Shown here in pieces: positions 18,966 to 29,425 of a DNA stretch of 64,000 bases. This DNA is from Buchnera aphidicola (Cinara strobi) (lineage in GTDB: Bacteria; Pseudomonadota; Gammaproteobacteria; Enterobacterales; Enterobacteriaceae): positions 248,001 through 312,000 of the forward strand of contig NZ_LR025085.1 in the NCBI RefSeq assembly GCF_900560745.1. The letters are read 5' to 3'. The notes beneath the pieces were generated by a model, which worked only from the letters and a program-made list of their open reading frames with translations, was not told where the DNA came from and did no database searches. The position numbers and the translations under genes are program-made. The stretch's first letter is position 1, and every line of letters starts with the position of its first letter.

Positions 18966-19904
18966 ATGAAAAAATGTGCAGTGATTTTTCCAGGATTTGG
19001 ATTTCATAATATGAAATTCTTAAAATTATATTTTAAAAAATATAATTTAGTACAAAAAACATTTGAAGAAGCATCATGTATATTAAACTACAATATATAT
19101 GAAAGTTTTTTAAAAAATAAAAAAAATTCTATTTATTATTATAATAATTTATATTTATTAATATTTACTTCATCTATTGCAATATATAAATTGTTAATTC
19201 AGGAATCTGATTTTACTCCTAAAATTATGGCTGGACATAGTTTAGGACAATATTCAGCCTTAGTTTGTAATAAAAATATATTATTTACAGATGCGCTAAA
19301 AATTATTAAAATACGCCATGATATTATGTTAATGGCAGTAAAAGATACTCGTATATTAAATTTAATTATTATTGGATTAAACTATCGAATTATAGATAAA
19401 TTTTGTAAATTCGTTTCTAATAAAAAAAAAGTATTTATTTCGATAATTAATTCAAACACACAAGTTGTTATTACTGGACATTATTCTTTAGTTTATACTA
19501 CTGGACAAATTTTTAAAAAACAAATGTCTGCACGTGTCATTAAACTACCAATGTTAATTTCACCACATTGCCCATTAATTAAACATTATAAAAAAAAATT
19601 TTCTTATTACTTAAAGAAAATAAAAATAGTTCCTGGAAAAAGTTTAATAATCAGCAATCATAATGCTAATATTATTAGTTCCCCAAAAAAAATCTATTCT
19701 TCTTTATTAAAACAATTATATACTACAGTACAATGGCATAATAGTATAAAAAAAATAATGTCTTCTGGAATAGATATTATTATTGAATCTGGACCTGGAG
19801 AAATATTAACTAATTTAAATCCAAAAAATAAAAAAATTTTATTCTATTCTACTTGTCATAAAAAATCGCTGTCACTAACTAGAGAGACGATAAAAAAACT
19901 ATGA
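18966..19904 (+). CDS. fabD: Malonyl-CoA:ACP transacylase
   Basis: Transfers malonyl groups from CoA to ACP, the entry to fatty-acid elongation. The catalytic serine motif GHSLGQYSALV (near 91-101), the arginine of KIRHD (near 117), the histidine of SPHCPLI (near 201) and the LYTTVQW glutamine are kept. The N-terminal FPGQGSQ loop reads FPGFGFH: the glutamine next to the oxyanion hole is Phe. 312 residues against 309 in E. coli. A ribosome-binding site (ataggtaat) precedes the ATG. The stop overlaps the fabG start by 4 bases (ATGA), so the two are translationally coupled. Confidence 0.93.
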   Translation: MKKCAVIFPGFGFHNMKFLKLYFKKYNLVQKTFEEASCILNYNIYESFLKNKKNSIYYYNNLYLLIFTSSIAIYKLLIQESDFTPKIMAGHSLGQYSALVCNKNILFTDALKIIKIRHDIMLMAVKDTRILNLIIIGLNYRIIDKFCKFVSNKKKVFISIINSNTQVVITGHYSLVYTTGQIFKKQMSARVIKLPMLISPHCPLIKHYKKKFSYYLKKIKIVPGKSLIISNHNANIISSPKKIYSSLLKQLYTTVQWHNSIKKIMSSGIDIIIESGPGEILTNLNPKNKKILFYSTCHKKSLSLTRETIKKL

Positions 19905-20641
19905 AAAATAAAAAAATTGCATTAGTAACTGGGTCTAGTAAAGGAATAGGAAAAAACATTTCAACAGAATTAATAAAATCAGGAAGATATGTTATAGGAA
20001 CTACCACTACTAAAAAAGGAAAAAAAGAAATACAAAAAAATTTTAAAAAAAATGGTACAGGAATTATACTCGATTTAAAAAATATTATTGATACTAAAAA
20101 TAAAATTAAAGAAACAATTAATAAATTTAAAATTATTGATATATTTGTTTATAATGCAGGAATAATATATGATAATTTATTAATAACTATGAAAGAATCT
20201 GAATGGAATAATGTAATTAATATCAACTTATCTTCTATATTTTACATAACAAAAATCATAATACCTTATATGATAAAAAAAAGATATGGACGAATCATTA
20301 TCATCGGATCGTTATCTGGTAACTTAGGGCAAAAAGGACAAACAAATTACTCGGCATCTAAAGCTGGTTTAATTGGTTTTTCAAAATCACTAGCATTAGA
20401 GGTGGCAACTAAAGGTATCACTGTAAATATAGTATCACCGGGTTATATTAAAACCAATATGACAAAAAATTTTTTATCTCGTCACAAAAAGGAAATTTTA
20501 AAAAAAATACCTATGGGGTATATAGGTAAACCAAAAGATATAGCTCACATTGTCTCTTTTTTATCTTCAAAAAAATCATCTTACATTACAGGACAAAATA
20601 TTCATGTAAATGGGGGGGCATATATAAATTTTGATATATAA
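19901..20641 (+). CDS. fabG: 3-oxoacyl-ACP reductase
   Basis: NADPH-dependent reduction of 3-oxoacyl-ACP in the fatty-acid cycle. Classical short-chain dehydrogenase of 246 residues: cofactor motif TGSSKGIG (near 10-17), NAG near 88, and the catalytic Ser of SLSGNLGQ followed by YSASKAG (Tyr and Lys near 152 and 156). C-terminal NGGAYI is conserved. Coupled to fabD by a 4-base overlap and followed 68 bases later by acpP, whose product carries its substrate. Confidence 0.97.
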   Translation: MKNKKIALVTGSSKGIGKNISTELIKSGRYVIGTTTTKKGKKEIQKNFKKNGTGIILDLKNIIDTKNKIKETINKFKIIDIFVYNAGIIYDNLLITMKESEWNNVININLSSIFYITKIIIPYMIKKRYGRIIIIGSLSGNLGQKGQTNYSASKAGLIGFSKSLALEVATKGITVNIVSPGYIKTNMTKNFLSRHKKEILKKIPMGYIGKPKDIAHIVSFLSSKKSSYITGQNIHVNGGAYINFDI

Positions 20642-20709
20642 AAATATTTTTTAATAATTTATAAAAATATAGTTCAATTACTATTAGTTAATACTGTGGA
20701 AATTATAAT

Positions 20710-20958
20710 ATGAATGACATTATTAATTATATAAAAAAAATAATTAAAAAAAAATTTAAAATAAGCAATAAAAAAATTTCATTAAAAAGTGAATTAAAGG
20801 AAGATTTGAAATTAGATTCATTAGATTTTGTAGAATTAATCATGTTGCTAGAAGAAAAATTTAATATTGAATTATTTAATATAGAATCAGAAAAAATAAA
20901 GAATATATACGATCTTGCTTCATGTGTTAAAAGCGAAATAAAAAAAAATAAACGGTAA
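20710..20958 (+). CDS. acpP: Acyl carrier protein
   Basis: Carries growing acyl chains on a phosphopantetheine arm. The attachment serine lies in the motif [12 protein letters not shown] (Ser about residue 38), followed by LEEKFNIEL. 82 residues with a more basic tail than the 78-residue E. coli protein. The ribosome-binding site is weak (gtggaaattata). fabF, which follows acpP in E. coli, is missing. Confidence 0.97.
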   Translation: MNDIINYIKKIIKKKFKISNKKISLKSELKEDLKLDSLDFVELIMLLEEKFNIELFNIESEKIKNIYDLASCVKSEIKKNKR

Positions 20959-20962
20959 TATA

Positions 20963-21940
20963 ATGAAACATTATCCTTGGTTAAAATCTCAATATATAGA
21001 GATTATCGAAAAGTATTGTAAATATAAGTTACATCCAATAATTTTAATTCAAGCATGTAAAGGTATTGGAATTTCACAATTAATTTATAAAATTTCTAAA
21101 TGGATATTATGTTATAAAAAAAAACATTATAAAAGCTGTAATGAATGCTTATCATGTCAATTAATAAAAAAAAAAAATCATCCTGATTTTTATATATTTT
21201 ATAATAAAACTAAAAAAATTGGCATTAATGTTATCAGGCAAATGATACATAATATCAACTATACTTCTCAACAAGGGGGATCTAAAATAATTTGGTTTTC
21301 TAATATCAATAAAATTACTAATGAAGCAAATAATGCTTTATTAAAAACACTTGAGGAACCACCTAATAATACATTTTTTTTTTTACATACCACCAATATA
21401 ATGCAAATTCATCCTACAATAAAAAGTAGATCAAATATTTATTATATTAATACACCTAAGGAAAAAAATAATATACTATGGTTAAATAATAAAATTAAAA
21501 TATATTCGTTAGTTCAAATAGTAACAGCTTTAAGGATTAATCGAAACGCCCCTATTGCTGCATATAAATTTTTTAAAAAAAAAATCTTTCAAGAAAGAAA
21601 TCTGTTAATGAAAGCAATAAATCAATATATTTTTGATCATAAAAAAATTAATTTTTTACAAAAAATATATAATTATAATGAACAAAAAGTAATTAAATGG
21701 ATTTGTTATCTATTACTTGATACTATCAATTATAGTATTTCAAAAAAATGTAGAATTAAAAATTTAGATCAAGTATATTTAATTAAAAAAATTACTCAAG
21801 TTAATAAATTACAAGTATTAAATAAAAACTTATTATCTTGGATAAAATGTAAATATTTATTATCTAACTCATATAAAGTAGATAAAAAATTAATTTTTAC
21901 GGAACAATTTTTGTTATGGGTTGATATTTTTAAAAAATAA
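20963..21940 (+). CDS. holB: DNA polymerase III subunit delta'
   Basis: Rigid clamp-loader subunit that helps load the sliding clamp during replication. Zinc-binding cysteines lie in CNECLSCQLIKKKNHPDFY (near 54-72). The P-loop region is degenerate (ACKGIGISQ), as expected of delta', which does not hydrolyse ATP. The arginine-finger region is NNALLKTLEEPP followed by RSN instead of SRC. 325 residues (E. coli 334). It begins only 4 bases after acpP: tmk, which precedes holB in E. coli and in Buchnera orders I remember, has been cleanly removed. A 12-base A run (21166-21177) is in frame. Confidence 0.94.
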   Translation: MKHYPWLKSQYIEIIEKYCKYKLHPIILIQACKGIGISQLIYKISKWILCYKKKHYKSCNECLSCQLIKKKNHPDFYIFYNKTKKIGINVIRQMIHNINYTSQQGGSKIIWFSNINKITNEANNALLKTLEEPPNNTFFFLHTTNIMQIHPTIKSRSNIYYINTPKEKNNILWLNNKIKIYSLVQIVTALRINRNAPIAAYKFFKKKIFQERNLLMKAINQYIFDHKKINFLQKIYNYNEQKVIKWICYLLLDTINYSISKKCRIKNLDQVYLIKKITQVNKLQVLNKNLLSWIKCKYLLSNSYKVDKKLIFTEQFLLWVDIFKK

Positions 21941-21970
21941 TATTCAAAAACAAGTAATCAGGATAAAAAT

Positions 21971-22765
21971 ATGTTTTTAATTGATACACACTGCCATATA
22001 AATAATTTATGTAATTCTAAAAAAAGTATTTCAATAGATACAATTTTAAAAAAAGCATACTCTAAAAATGTTAAAAAATTTTTATCTGTTTCAACCTCTA
22101 TCCAAGATTTTATGGATTTATCTAAACTAACTGATCCATATGAAAATATTTTTTTATCATGTGGATTACACCCAAGTTATTCACATAATTCTAGTGACAT
22201 TAAAAATTTAAAAATATTATCTCATCAAAAAAAAGTTATAGCTATTGGAGAAACTGGACTAGATTTTTATAAATCAAAACAAAAAAAGGAAATTCAAATA
22301 GAATTATTAAAGAAACACATCTACATCGCCTATCAATCAAAAAAACCACTAATTATTCATAACAGATGTTCTGAAAAAGATATTATTAAGATATTCGATG
22401 ATAATAAAAGTTATCTTCTGAATTCTCCTGGAGTCATACATTCATTTACTGGAAATATTGAATTAGCAAGAAAATTCCTTAATTTTGGTTTTTATATTTC
22501 TTTTTCTGGGATTATTACATTTAAAAAATCATTCGAATTAAGAGAAATTGTAAAATACATACCACTAGATAGGTTATTAATAGAAACAGATTCACCTTAT
22601 CTGTCTCCAGAGCCACATAGAGGAGAGAGAAACCAACCAGCATTTTTATATTATATAGCTAAAACTATTCAAAAATGTACTAAAAAAAATTTTAGTGAAT
22701 TATCTAATATATTAAAAAAAAATTTTTATAAACTATTTAATATAAATAATAATTTGACAGTTTAA
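21971..22765 (+). CDS. ycfH: TatD-family metal-dependent deoxyribonuclease (YcfH)
   Basis: Member of the TatD/YcfH amidohydrolase-fold family; relatives are 3' exonucleases or D-aminoacyl-tRNA deacylase-like enzymes, and the precise substrate here is unknown. Metal ligands are visible in DTHCHI (residues 5-10), GETGLDFY (near 91), the histidine of IHNRC, HSFTG and the terminal TDSPYLSPEPHRG. 264 residues is the normal family length. A GGA ribosome-binding site (atcaggataaaaat) precedes the ATG. It follows holB as in E. coli; ptsG, next in relatives, is absent. Confidence 0.93.
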   Translation: MFLIDTHCHINNLCNSKKSISIDTILKKAYSKNVKKFLSVSTSIQDFMDLSKLTDPYENIFLSCGLHPSYSHNSSDIKNLKILSHQKKVIAIGETGLDFYKSKQKKEIQIELLKKHIYIAYQSKKPLIIHNRCSEKDIIKIFDDNKSYLLNSPGVIHSFTGNIELARKFLNFGFYISFSGIITFKKSFELREIVKYIPLDRLLIETDSPYLSPEPHRGERNQPAFLYYIAKTIQKCTKKNFSELSNILKKNFYKLFNINNNLTV

Positions 22766-23135
22766 TTGAATAATTTAAATTAGATTATTAACGTATATAA
22801 AAATAAAAAATATATTTATATATAAAAATTAATAAATTATATTTAAATATAAAAAATATTTTGTTATATAAAAATATCTTGAATTTGATCTTTTTTTACT
22901 GAAAATAAAATATTAAAAAATTTTATCTTATCTTTGTACGCATATAAAAATTATTTCTATTCAATAAAAAATAAAAATTTTCATTAAATTTTATAAAACA
23001 TTTTTATTAAGTTGTTATTTTATAATCTTTATAATTTCCAATATTAAATATATGTATAATATACGATATATGCACTTTTAAAATATATATATTGATATAT
23101 ATTATTTTCAAAAATCTGTTTATAGAAATATTTTT
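22766..23135. other. Gene-free spacer ycfH/asnS
   Basis: 370 bases between convergent genes with only A/T-rich low-complexity sequence. ptsG and hinT lie around here in relatives; no remnant is recognisable and no clear terminator hairpin is visible. Confidence 0.45.
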
Positions 23136-24539
23136 TTAAAAATCTGCACTCCCTACTGTTCTAGGAAAAGGAATAGATTCTCTAATATTCTTAATTCCTG
23201 TAATAAATAATACTAATCTTTCTAAACCTAATCCAAAACCAGAATGGGGGACAGTCCCATATTTCCTTAAATCTTTATACCAAGAATAATTATTACTGTT
23301 TAATCCAATTTCATTCATTCTATTTTCTAAAAAATCTAATCTTTCTTCCCTCTCAGATCCGCCAATAATTTCACCAATTCTAGGGACTAAAATATCAAAT
23401 GCAGATACTGTTCGATTATCATCATTAACTCTCATATAAAATGCTTTTAAAGATTTAGGATAATTTCTAATAATAACTGTAGATTTAAAATAATTATCTG
23501 TCAAATATTTTTCTTGAATAGATAATAAATCATCACCCCAAGAAATAACAGAATTATTATTGATATTATTTTTTTTTAAAATATTAATAACATCACTGTA
23601 TTCAATATTAATAAACTTTATATTTAAGAAATCATTTAACCTGTTAAAAATATTAGGATCAATTATTTTTTGTAAAAAAACTAAATCAGAAATACAATGA
23701 TCCAATACATAACTTACTGTATATTTTAATAATTTTTCTGAAAATTGAGAAATCTTGTCTATATTTGTAAAAGATCTCTCTACCTCCAGCATCCAAAATT
23801 CTGTTAAATGTTTTTTTGTATTCGAATTTTCAGCTCTAAAAGTAGGACCAAGAGAATATACTTTAGATAATGAACAAGCATAAGCCTCTAAAGTTAATTG
23901 CCCCGATACTGTCAAAAAAACTTCTTTTCCAAAAAAATTTAGTTTCTTATTTATTTCAGATCTAGTCTGTATTTTACAATTACTATTCGAATCTAATAAT
24001 GATACTTTAAATACAGAACCGGCACCTTCAGCATCAATACTTGTAATAATAGGTGTAGAAACCCAAAAATAACCATAATTATTTAAAAATTTATTTAAAG
24101 CTTGAAAGACCATATTTCTAATACGAGTTACTACTCCAATCAAGTTAGTACGGGGCCTTAAATGACAAAAATTTCTAATATATTCAACAGTATGTCTTTT
24201 TGCTGACATAGGGTATAATTCCGGATGATTAACCCACCCTATAACTTGAATATTACAAGATTTAATTTCATATACTTGTAATAATCCTCTAGATAATTGT
24301 AAATAACCTGTTACTATAACAGAACAACCTGTTGTTAATTTTAAAACTTCAGTAAAGTAATTTAATAAGGATTTACAAGCAATAACTTGAATAGAATGAA
24401 TAGAAGAACCATCATAAACAGTTAAAAATGATATTCCAATTTTAGATACTCTTTTACTTCGAATCCATCCACTTATTACTACTAACTTATGTAAACAGTT
24501 ATTTGTAGAATAAATTTCTAATATAGACATTATTTTCAT
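23136..24539 (-). CDS. asnS: Asparaginyl-tRNA synthetase
   Basis: Charges tRNA-Asn with asparagine. Class IIb synthetase: an N-terminal OB-fold anticodon domain (SGWIRSKRVSKIGISFL) is followed by the catalytic core with FWVSTP (motif 1 region), FRAENS (motif 2) and GFGLGLERLVLF (motif 3) near the end. 467 residues, as in E. coli (466). Of two close ATGs I keep the first because a GGA lies 9 bases before it. Monocistronic by its surroundings. Confidence 0.97.
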   Translation of the reverse strand: MKIMSILEIYSTNNCLHKLVVISGWIRSKRVSKIGISFLTVYDGSSIHSIQVIACKSLLNYFTEVLKLTTGCSVIVTGYLQLSRGLLQVYEIKSCNIQVIGWVNHPELYPMSAKRHTVEYIRNFCHLRPRTNLIGVVTRIRNMVFQALNKFLNNYGYFWVSTPIITSIDAEGAGSVFKVSLLDSNSNCKIQTRSEINKKLNFFGKEVFLTVSGQLTLEAYACSLSKVYSLGPTFRAENSNTKKHLTEFWMLEVERSFTNIDKISQFSEKLLKYTVSYVLDHCISDLVFLQKIIDPNIFNRLNDFLNIKFINIEYSDVINILKKNNINNNSVISWGDDLLSIQEKYLTDNYFKSTVIIRNYPKSLKAFYMRVNDDNRTVSAFDILVPRIGEIIGGSEREERLDFLENRMNEIGLNSNNYSWYKDLRKYGTVPHSGFGLGLERLVLFITGIKNIRESIPFPRTVGSADF

Positions 24540-24866
24540 AATAATTTCCAGTAATATTACAGATTAATGTTTTTAACAACAATATATAAAATATGCACAC
24601 CTACTTATTCGTAAATTAAGAGTTAATTTGAATAACATTTTATTTAATCTATATTCACTATATTGGTAATTAAAAATTCATATAAAAGATAAATTGTATC
24701 ATATTCATGAAATATCATGAAAATATCGATAATTCAAGATGTTTCATTAAATAATTGCATTATTTGATAAAAATTTTTTATATGTACTAATTTAATAAAA
24801 TTTTAAAAAACTATCAACAAAAAATCTACTTAAAGATATATAAAATAAAAAATTTCTTCTAGTAAT
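24540..24866. other. Gene-free spacer trhO/asnS
   Basis: 327 bases with no ORF of note. It must hold the asnS promoter. No remnant of pncB or pepN, neighbours of asnS in E. coli, is recognisable. Confidence 0.45.
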
Positions 24867-25826
24867 CTATAAATATATCTTTTTATAAAGAATACGTCTA
24901 CATTCTACAGAACAACAAGAATTTAATTTTATAGAGCATTTTTTACATTGAATAAATAAACGATGACAAAAATTATTAAAGCAATTAATATGCGACCGAT
25001 TTGTATTTTTTTTACAAGTAATACATTTAGATAAAATATCGTTAGTAATTTTTTTAAATAAACGAGAATCAAAAACAAAAATTTTTCCTTTAAAATAATT
25101 TGGTAAGTTATTTTGCTTGACCTGCTGAATATAACTTAAAATTCCTCCATATATATGATATATTTTAGAAAAACCATAATATTTTAATAAAGCTGTTGAC
25201 TTTTCACAACGTATCCCCCCGGTACAATATAAAACAATATTTTTGTCTCTATAAGAATTTAAGTAATAAGGTAATTTTTTTAGTTGTTCTCGGAAGGTTT
25301 TTGATGGTATAGATAAGGAATTAGAAAAATGTCCGATTTCATATTCATAAGAATTTCGCATATCAACAAAAATAAAATTTTTATTAAAAAGATATTTGTT
25401 TACTAAACTTGCATTTAAATAAATTCCACAATTATTAGGATAAAAATTAAAATTTATTATTTTACTGGATACAAGTTGATTTTTAATCTTTATACGTAAA
25501 TCCCAAAACGCTATTTTTTTATTCTCAAAAAAATAATTAATATACATTTTTCTAGTTTTAGAATATAAATTTCTAAAAAAACGTTTAAAGTAATTATATA
25601 ATATGAATGGAATACTAATAACAGCATTAATCCCTTCTTTAGAAATATAAATACGACCTAAAACATTTTTATTTTTTAAGTGAAATTGAAGAAAATTAAA
25701 TAAATTTTCAGGATTAATAATTAAAAAATATTTGTAAAAAGATAAAATAACACGTTTTTTACAATGTATGTCTTCACAAAAATTATTTAAATATTTTTTA
25801 AAAACTAATTGATTTTTTTTAAACAT
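24867..25826 (-). CDS. trhO: tRNA uridine(34) hydroxylase TrhO (rhodanese-domain protein YceA)
   Basis: Oxygen-dependent hydroxylation of U34 in tRNAs, the first step towards cmo5U/mo5U; formerly UPF0176/YceA. The N-terminal acylphosphatase-like part (LGRIYISKEGINAVIS) precedes a rhodanese domain with the catalytic cysteine in LYCTGGIRCEKS (near residue 200). A C-terminal cysteine-rich segment (CITCKKN...CKKCSIKLNSCCSVECR) looks zinc-binding. 319 residues against ~350 in E. coli. Functional if the U34-containing tRNAs persist; tRNA-Ser(UGA) and tRNA-Leu(UAG) are in this window. Confidence 0.9.
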   Translation of the reverse strand: MFKKNQLVFKKYLNNFCEDIHCKKRVILSFYKYFLIINPENLFNFLQFHLKNKNVLGRIYISKEGINAVISIPFILYNYFKRFFRNLYSKTRKMYINYFFENKKIAFWDLRIKIKNQLVSSKIINFNFYPNNCGIYLNASLVNKYLFNKNFIFVDMRNSYEYEIGHFSNSLSIPSKTFREQLKKLPYYLNSYRDKNIVLYCTGGIRCEKSTALLKYYGFSKIYHIYGGILSYIQQVKQNNLPNYFKGKIFVFDSRLFKKITNDILSKCITCKKNTNRSHINCFNNFCHRLFIQCKKCSIKLNSCCSVECRRILYKKIYL

Positions 25827-25939
25827 GTAATAAAACTCATCTTTATTTGAAATAAAATATTAAAAATATAAACGACTATGTTCAAAAAATAAATAATTTA
25901 AAAAGATCTTAATATATTAAGAAAAAATAAATAATTAGA

Positions 25940-28798
25940 TTAAATTTTTTTCAATAATACTGTTTTTTGATTATTTATTTTTTTTAAAAAACGAATATTG
26001 TCTTTTAACAAAAATTTTTTTTCTTTAATCACATGCGAAGGAGCTCCAACTAAGAAATTTTTATTTAATAATAAATTTTTTATATTATTGATTTGGTTTT
26101 TTAATAAAATAATTTTTTTATTTAAACGCTGTAATTCTAAATTAACATCTAAAAATGAATCAACTAAAATAAATATTTCAATATTATCAATAATACGAAT
26201 AATATAAGGAGAAGGGATTTTAAATTCCTGAATTTCAATCATAAATTTTAAATATGCTACTTTTTTTAATAAAGAATAATTTTCTTGTAAAAATATCCTA
26301 ATTTTATAAGAAAGATTTTTTAAATATACTTTTAGTAATTTAGTATGTTTTACTTTAAAATCTGATCTAATATTCCGAAATACTAAAATCATTTTTTGAA
26401 ACCAATTCATAAATTTAATAATATTAATATTATTGAAATATACATTATATTTAGGAATAGGATTTAAAAGTATTATAGAATTTAATTGAGTTTGATTTTT
26501 TTTTTGAAAAATATCCCATAAATATGTAGTAATAAATGGCATAATAGGATGAAGTAAGATCAAAATAGTTTTAATCAGATATAGCAATGTGTTTTTAATA
26601 ACCTTTTTTTCATAATCTGAACCATTCTTTAAGATAGGTTTAATTATCTCTAAATATTGATCACAAAATTTATTCCATACAAATTGATATAATAATTGTG
26701 AGATACTATCAAATCTAAACAAATGAAAATAATGATGATATTTTTTAATAATATTATTTAATTCTAGTAAAATCCATTCATTTAATAAAAATGAATTAAA
26801 AAAAACCTGTTTCATATTATTTTTTTTTATATGCTTTATTATAAAACAACTAGCATGCCAAATTTTATTACAAAAATTTTGATATCCCTGTAAACGATTC
26901 ATGTCCCAGTGAATATTCCTACTAGTTGATGCTAACGATAAAAAAGTATATCTTAAAGCATCAGTGCTATGAGCAGAGATACCTTTTGGAAAGCTTTTTA
27001 TAGTATTTGATGTAATAAAATCTATCATATTTGAATTTATTAAATTTTTAGTTCTTTTTTTTATCAATTTAGATAAGCTAATTCCATGAATCATGTCTAG
27101 GGGGTCTAAAACATTTCCATGCGATTTTGACATTTTTTTCCCTTCTTCATCTCTTATTAATCCAGTTACATAAACGGTTTTAAAAGGGATTTGAGGACTT
27201 CCATGTTTGTCTTTTATAATATGCATTGTCATCATAATCATTCGAGAAATCCAAAAAAAAATAATGTCAAAACCACAAACTAATACATCAGTTGGATGAA
27301 AAATACTGATCTTTTTAGTATTCTTAGGCCATCCTAAACCAGCAAAAGTCCATAAACTTGAAGAAAACCAAGTATCTAAAACATCTGGGTCTCGATACAA
27401 AATAATATCCTGTGATAAGACATATTCTTTTCGAATTAATTTTTCATTCTCTCCGACATAAACATTATTTTGTGAATCATACCACACAGGGATTCTGTGC
27501 CCCCACCATAATTGACGTGAAATACACCAGTCCTGAATATTATTCATCCACGATAAATACATATTTTTATATTGTTTAGGTACAAAGACTATTTTTTCTG
27601 TTTTAACAGCTTTTATTGCTAATATAGATAACTGCTTCATACTCAGATACCACTGATTTGTTAACATAGGCTCTAATACTACACCACTTCTATCACCGTA
27701 AGGTACTCTAATTTTATATGAAATAAATTTTTTTAAATAATTATTTTTTTTTAAAAAAAATAAAATTTTTTTTCTTGCAACAAAACGATCTTGGTTTTTT
27801 AAATTTTCCGGGACTCTGTTATCAATTGTTTTTATTATTTTACCGTTATAATTAAAAATATTTAATTTATTTAATATTTTTCCATCTTTTGTAAAAATAT
27901 TAATCATTAATAATTTATGACGTAAGCCAATTGCATAATCATTAAAATCATGCGCTGGTGTTATTTTAACACAACCAGTTCCTTTAGATATATCTATAGA
28001 AGAATCACTAATAATAGGGATAACTCGGTTAATTAAAGGAACTTTAACAAATGAGCCAATATATTTAGTATATCTATTATCAGATGGATGAACAGCTAAT
28101 GCTGTATCTCCTAATAAAGTTTCAGGTCTAGTAGTCGCTACTACTAAATATTTTTTATTAAAAATGTGGTTATTATTATTTAGAATCAAGTATTTTATAT
28201 ACCACATAGTTTGTTTACAAATTCTATTATCTACTTCTAAATCAGATATTACAGTTTGTAACTTAGGATCCCAATGAACTAGCTTTTTACGTCTATAAAC
28301 TAATCCTTCTTTATATAAAGAGATAAAAACTCTATTGACAGCTATAGAAAATTCAGAATCTAAAGTAAAGCGAACTGATTTCCAATCAATTAAATGACCT
28401 AATTTTTTAATTTGATTAAACATAATAGATTCAGATTGTTTTTTCCAACTAAAAATTTTTTTTATAAACTCTTTTCGAGTATATTCATTTTTAATCTTAC
28501 CCTCTTTATTAAATAAATAACGCTCTACTACCATCTGAGTTGCAATCCCTGCATGATCTGTCCCCATCTGCAATAATGTATTTTTTCCAATCATACTGTT
28601 ATATCGTATTATAACATCCATAATAGTTTGTTGAAAAGCATGACCCATATGTAAATATCCAGTAATATTTGGAGGAGGGACCATAATACAAAAATTTTCT
28701 CTATTTAAATAATCATTTTGATTAAAAAAAAATTTATTTTTTTCTAAATTCCTATGTATTATCTTTTCAATAACTTTAAAATTATAATTTTTTTCCAT
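25940..28798 (-). CDS. valS: Valyl-tRNA synthetase
   Basis: Charges tRNA-Val and edits mischarged threonine. Class Ia synthetase of 952 residues (E. coli 951). The HIGH motif is HMGH in PPNITGYLHMGHAF (near 39-52) and the KMSKS motif is in GKKMSKSHGN (near 555). The CP1 editing domain contains TTRPETLLGDTA. The C-terminal coiled-coil arm (about the last 65 residues, LQRLNKKIILLKNQ) is present though Lys/Asn-rich. holC and pepA, upstream of valS in E. coli, are gone. Confidence 0.98.
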   Translation of the reverse strand: MEKNYNFKVIEKIIHRNLEKNKFFFNQNDYLNRENFCIMVPPPNITGYLHMGHAFQQTIMDVIIRYNSMIGKNTLLQMGTDHAGIATQMVVERYLFNKEGKIKNEYTRKEFIKKIFSWKKQSESIMFNQIKKLGHLIDWKSVRFTLDSEFSIAVNRVFISLYKEGLVYRRKKLVHWDPKLQTVISDLEVDNRICKQTMWYIKYLILNNNNHIFNKKYLVVATTRPETLLGDTALAVHPSDNRYTKYIGSFVKVPLINRVIPIISDSSIDISKGTGCVKITPAHDFNDYAIGLRHKLLMINIFTKDGKILNKLNIFNYNGKIIKTIDNRVPENLKNQDRFVARKKILFFLKKNNYLKKFISYKIRVPYGDRSGVVLEPMLTNQWYLSMKQLSILAIKAVKTEKIVFVPKQYKNMYLSWMNNIQDWCISRQLWWGHRIPVWYDSQNNVYVGENEKLIRKEYVLSQDIILYRDPDVLDTWFSSSLWTFAGLGWPKNTKKISIFHPTDVLVCGFDIIFFWISRMIMMTMHIIKDKHGSPQIPFKTVYVTGLIRDEEGKKMSKSHGNVLDPLDMIHGISLSKLIKKRTKNLINSNMIDFITSNTIKSFPKGISAHSTDALRYTFLSLASTSRNIHWDMNRLQGYQNFCNKIWHASCFIIKHIKKNNMKQVFFNSFLLNEWILLELNNIIKKYHHYFHLFRFDSISQLLYQFVWNKFCDQYLEIIKPILKNGSDYEKKVIKNTLLYLIKTILILLHPIMPFITTYLWDIFQKKNQTQLNSIILLNPIPKYNVYFNNINIIKFMNWFQKMILVFRNIRSDFKVKHTKLLKVYLKNLSYKIRIFLQENYSLLKKVAYLKFMIEIQEFKIPSPYIIRIIDNIEIFILVDSFLDVNLELQRLNKKIILLKNQINNIKNLLLNKNFLVGAPSHVIKEKKFLLKDNIRFLKKINNQKTVLLKKI

Positions 28799-29425
28799 AT
28801 TATTATTTATTCACATGTATTGATTCATAAAAAATGAATAGTTATATTTAAAATTAAAAAAAACAATAAAAAAAAATATTTTTTTAATAAATATTTTTAT
28901 ATCGTATATTACTATATCAATATCATAAGAAATAATGATATATTAAATGTAATAAAGATAATAAAATTACAAATATTAATAATACTAATATTTATACTAA
29001 ATATCTCATAATATATATAATTTATTATTAAATTATATATTTAATTACAAAATTACAAAACATCTAAAATTTATATACAAAATATATTAAAAAATTCTTA
29101 TTTTTAAAAAAATTATAATATTATTTTTATTGAAAAAATAGTTCAATCTTTAAAAAAATCATTAGTCAAATTTTAAGATTTATCTATTTTTTTTAAAACC
29201 ATATAAATTAAAATAATTTTATTATATATAATAATTGTTAAAGTGTTTTTTAATATATATTAATATATAATATTTTTTAAAATTTAATTAAATATTATAA
29301 TATTTCAAGAATAAAAATCAAAATAATTATTAGATAACATCTTAAAAAAAAACCATTAATTTAAATATTTTATTTTTATTAAACTAACATCTTTTATAAA
29401 ATTTTTACATATTTTAGAGGATTCA
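28799..29425. other. Gene-free divergent spacer valS/argI
   Basis: 627 bases of A/T-rich sequence with only a small 7-base-pair hairpin (ATATCAT/ATGATAT near 28920-28941). In E. coli and the Buchnera orders I remember, pepA lies here; no aminopeptidase motif is recognisable, so the gene is fully eroded. Promoters for valS and argI must be in this interval. Confidence 0.5.

Noticed and set aside
24867..25826. trhO Cys-rich tail as a separate zinc-finger gene
   Set aside because: It is continuous with the rhodanese domain in one frame, as in full-length YceA/TrhO proteins.
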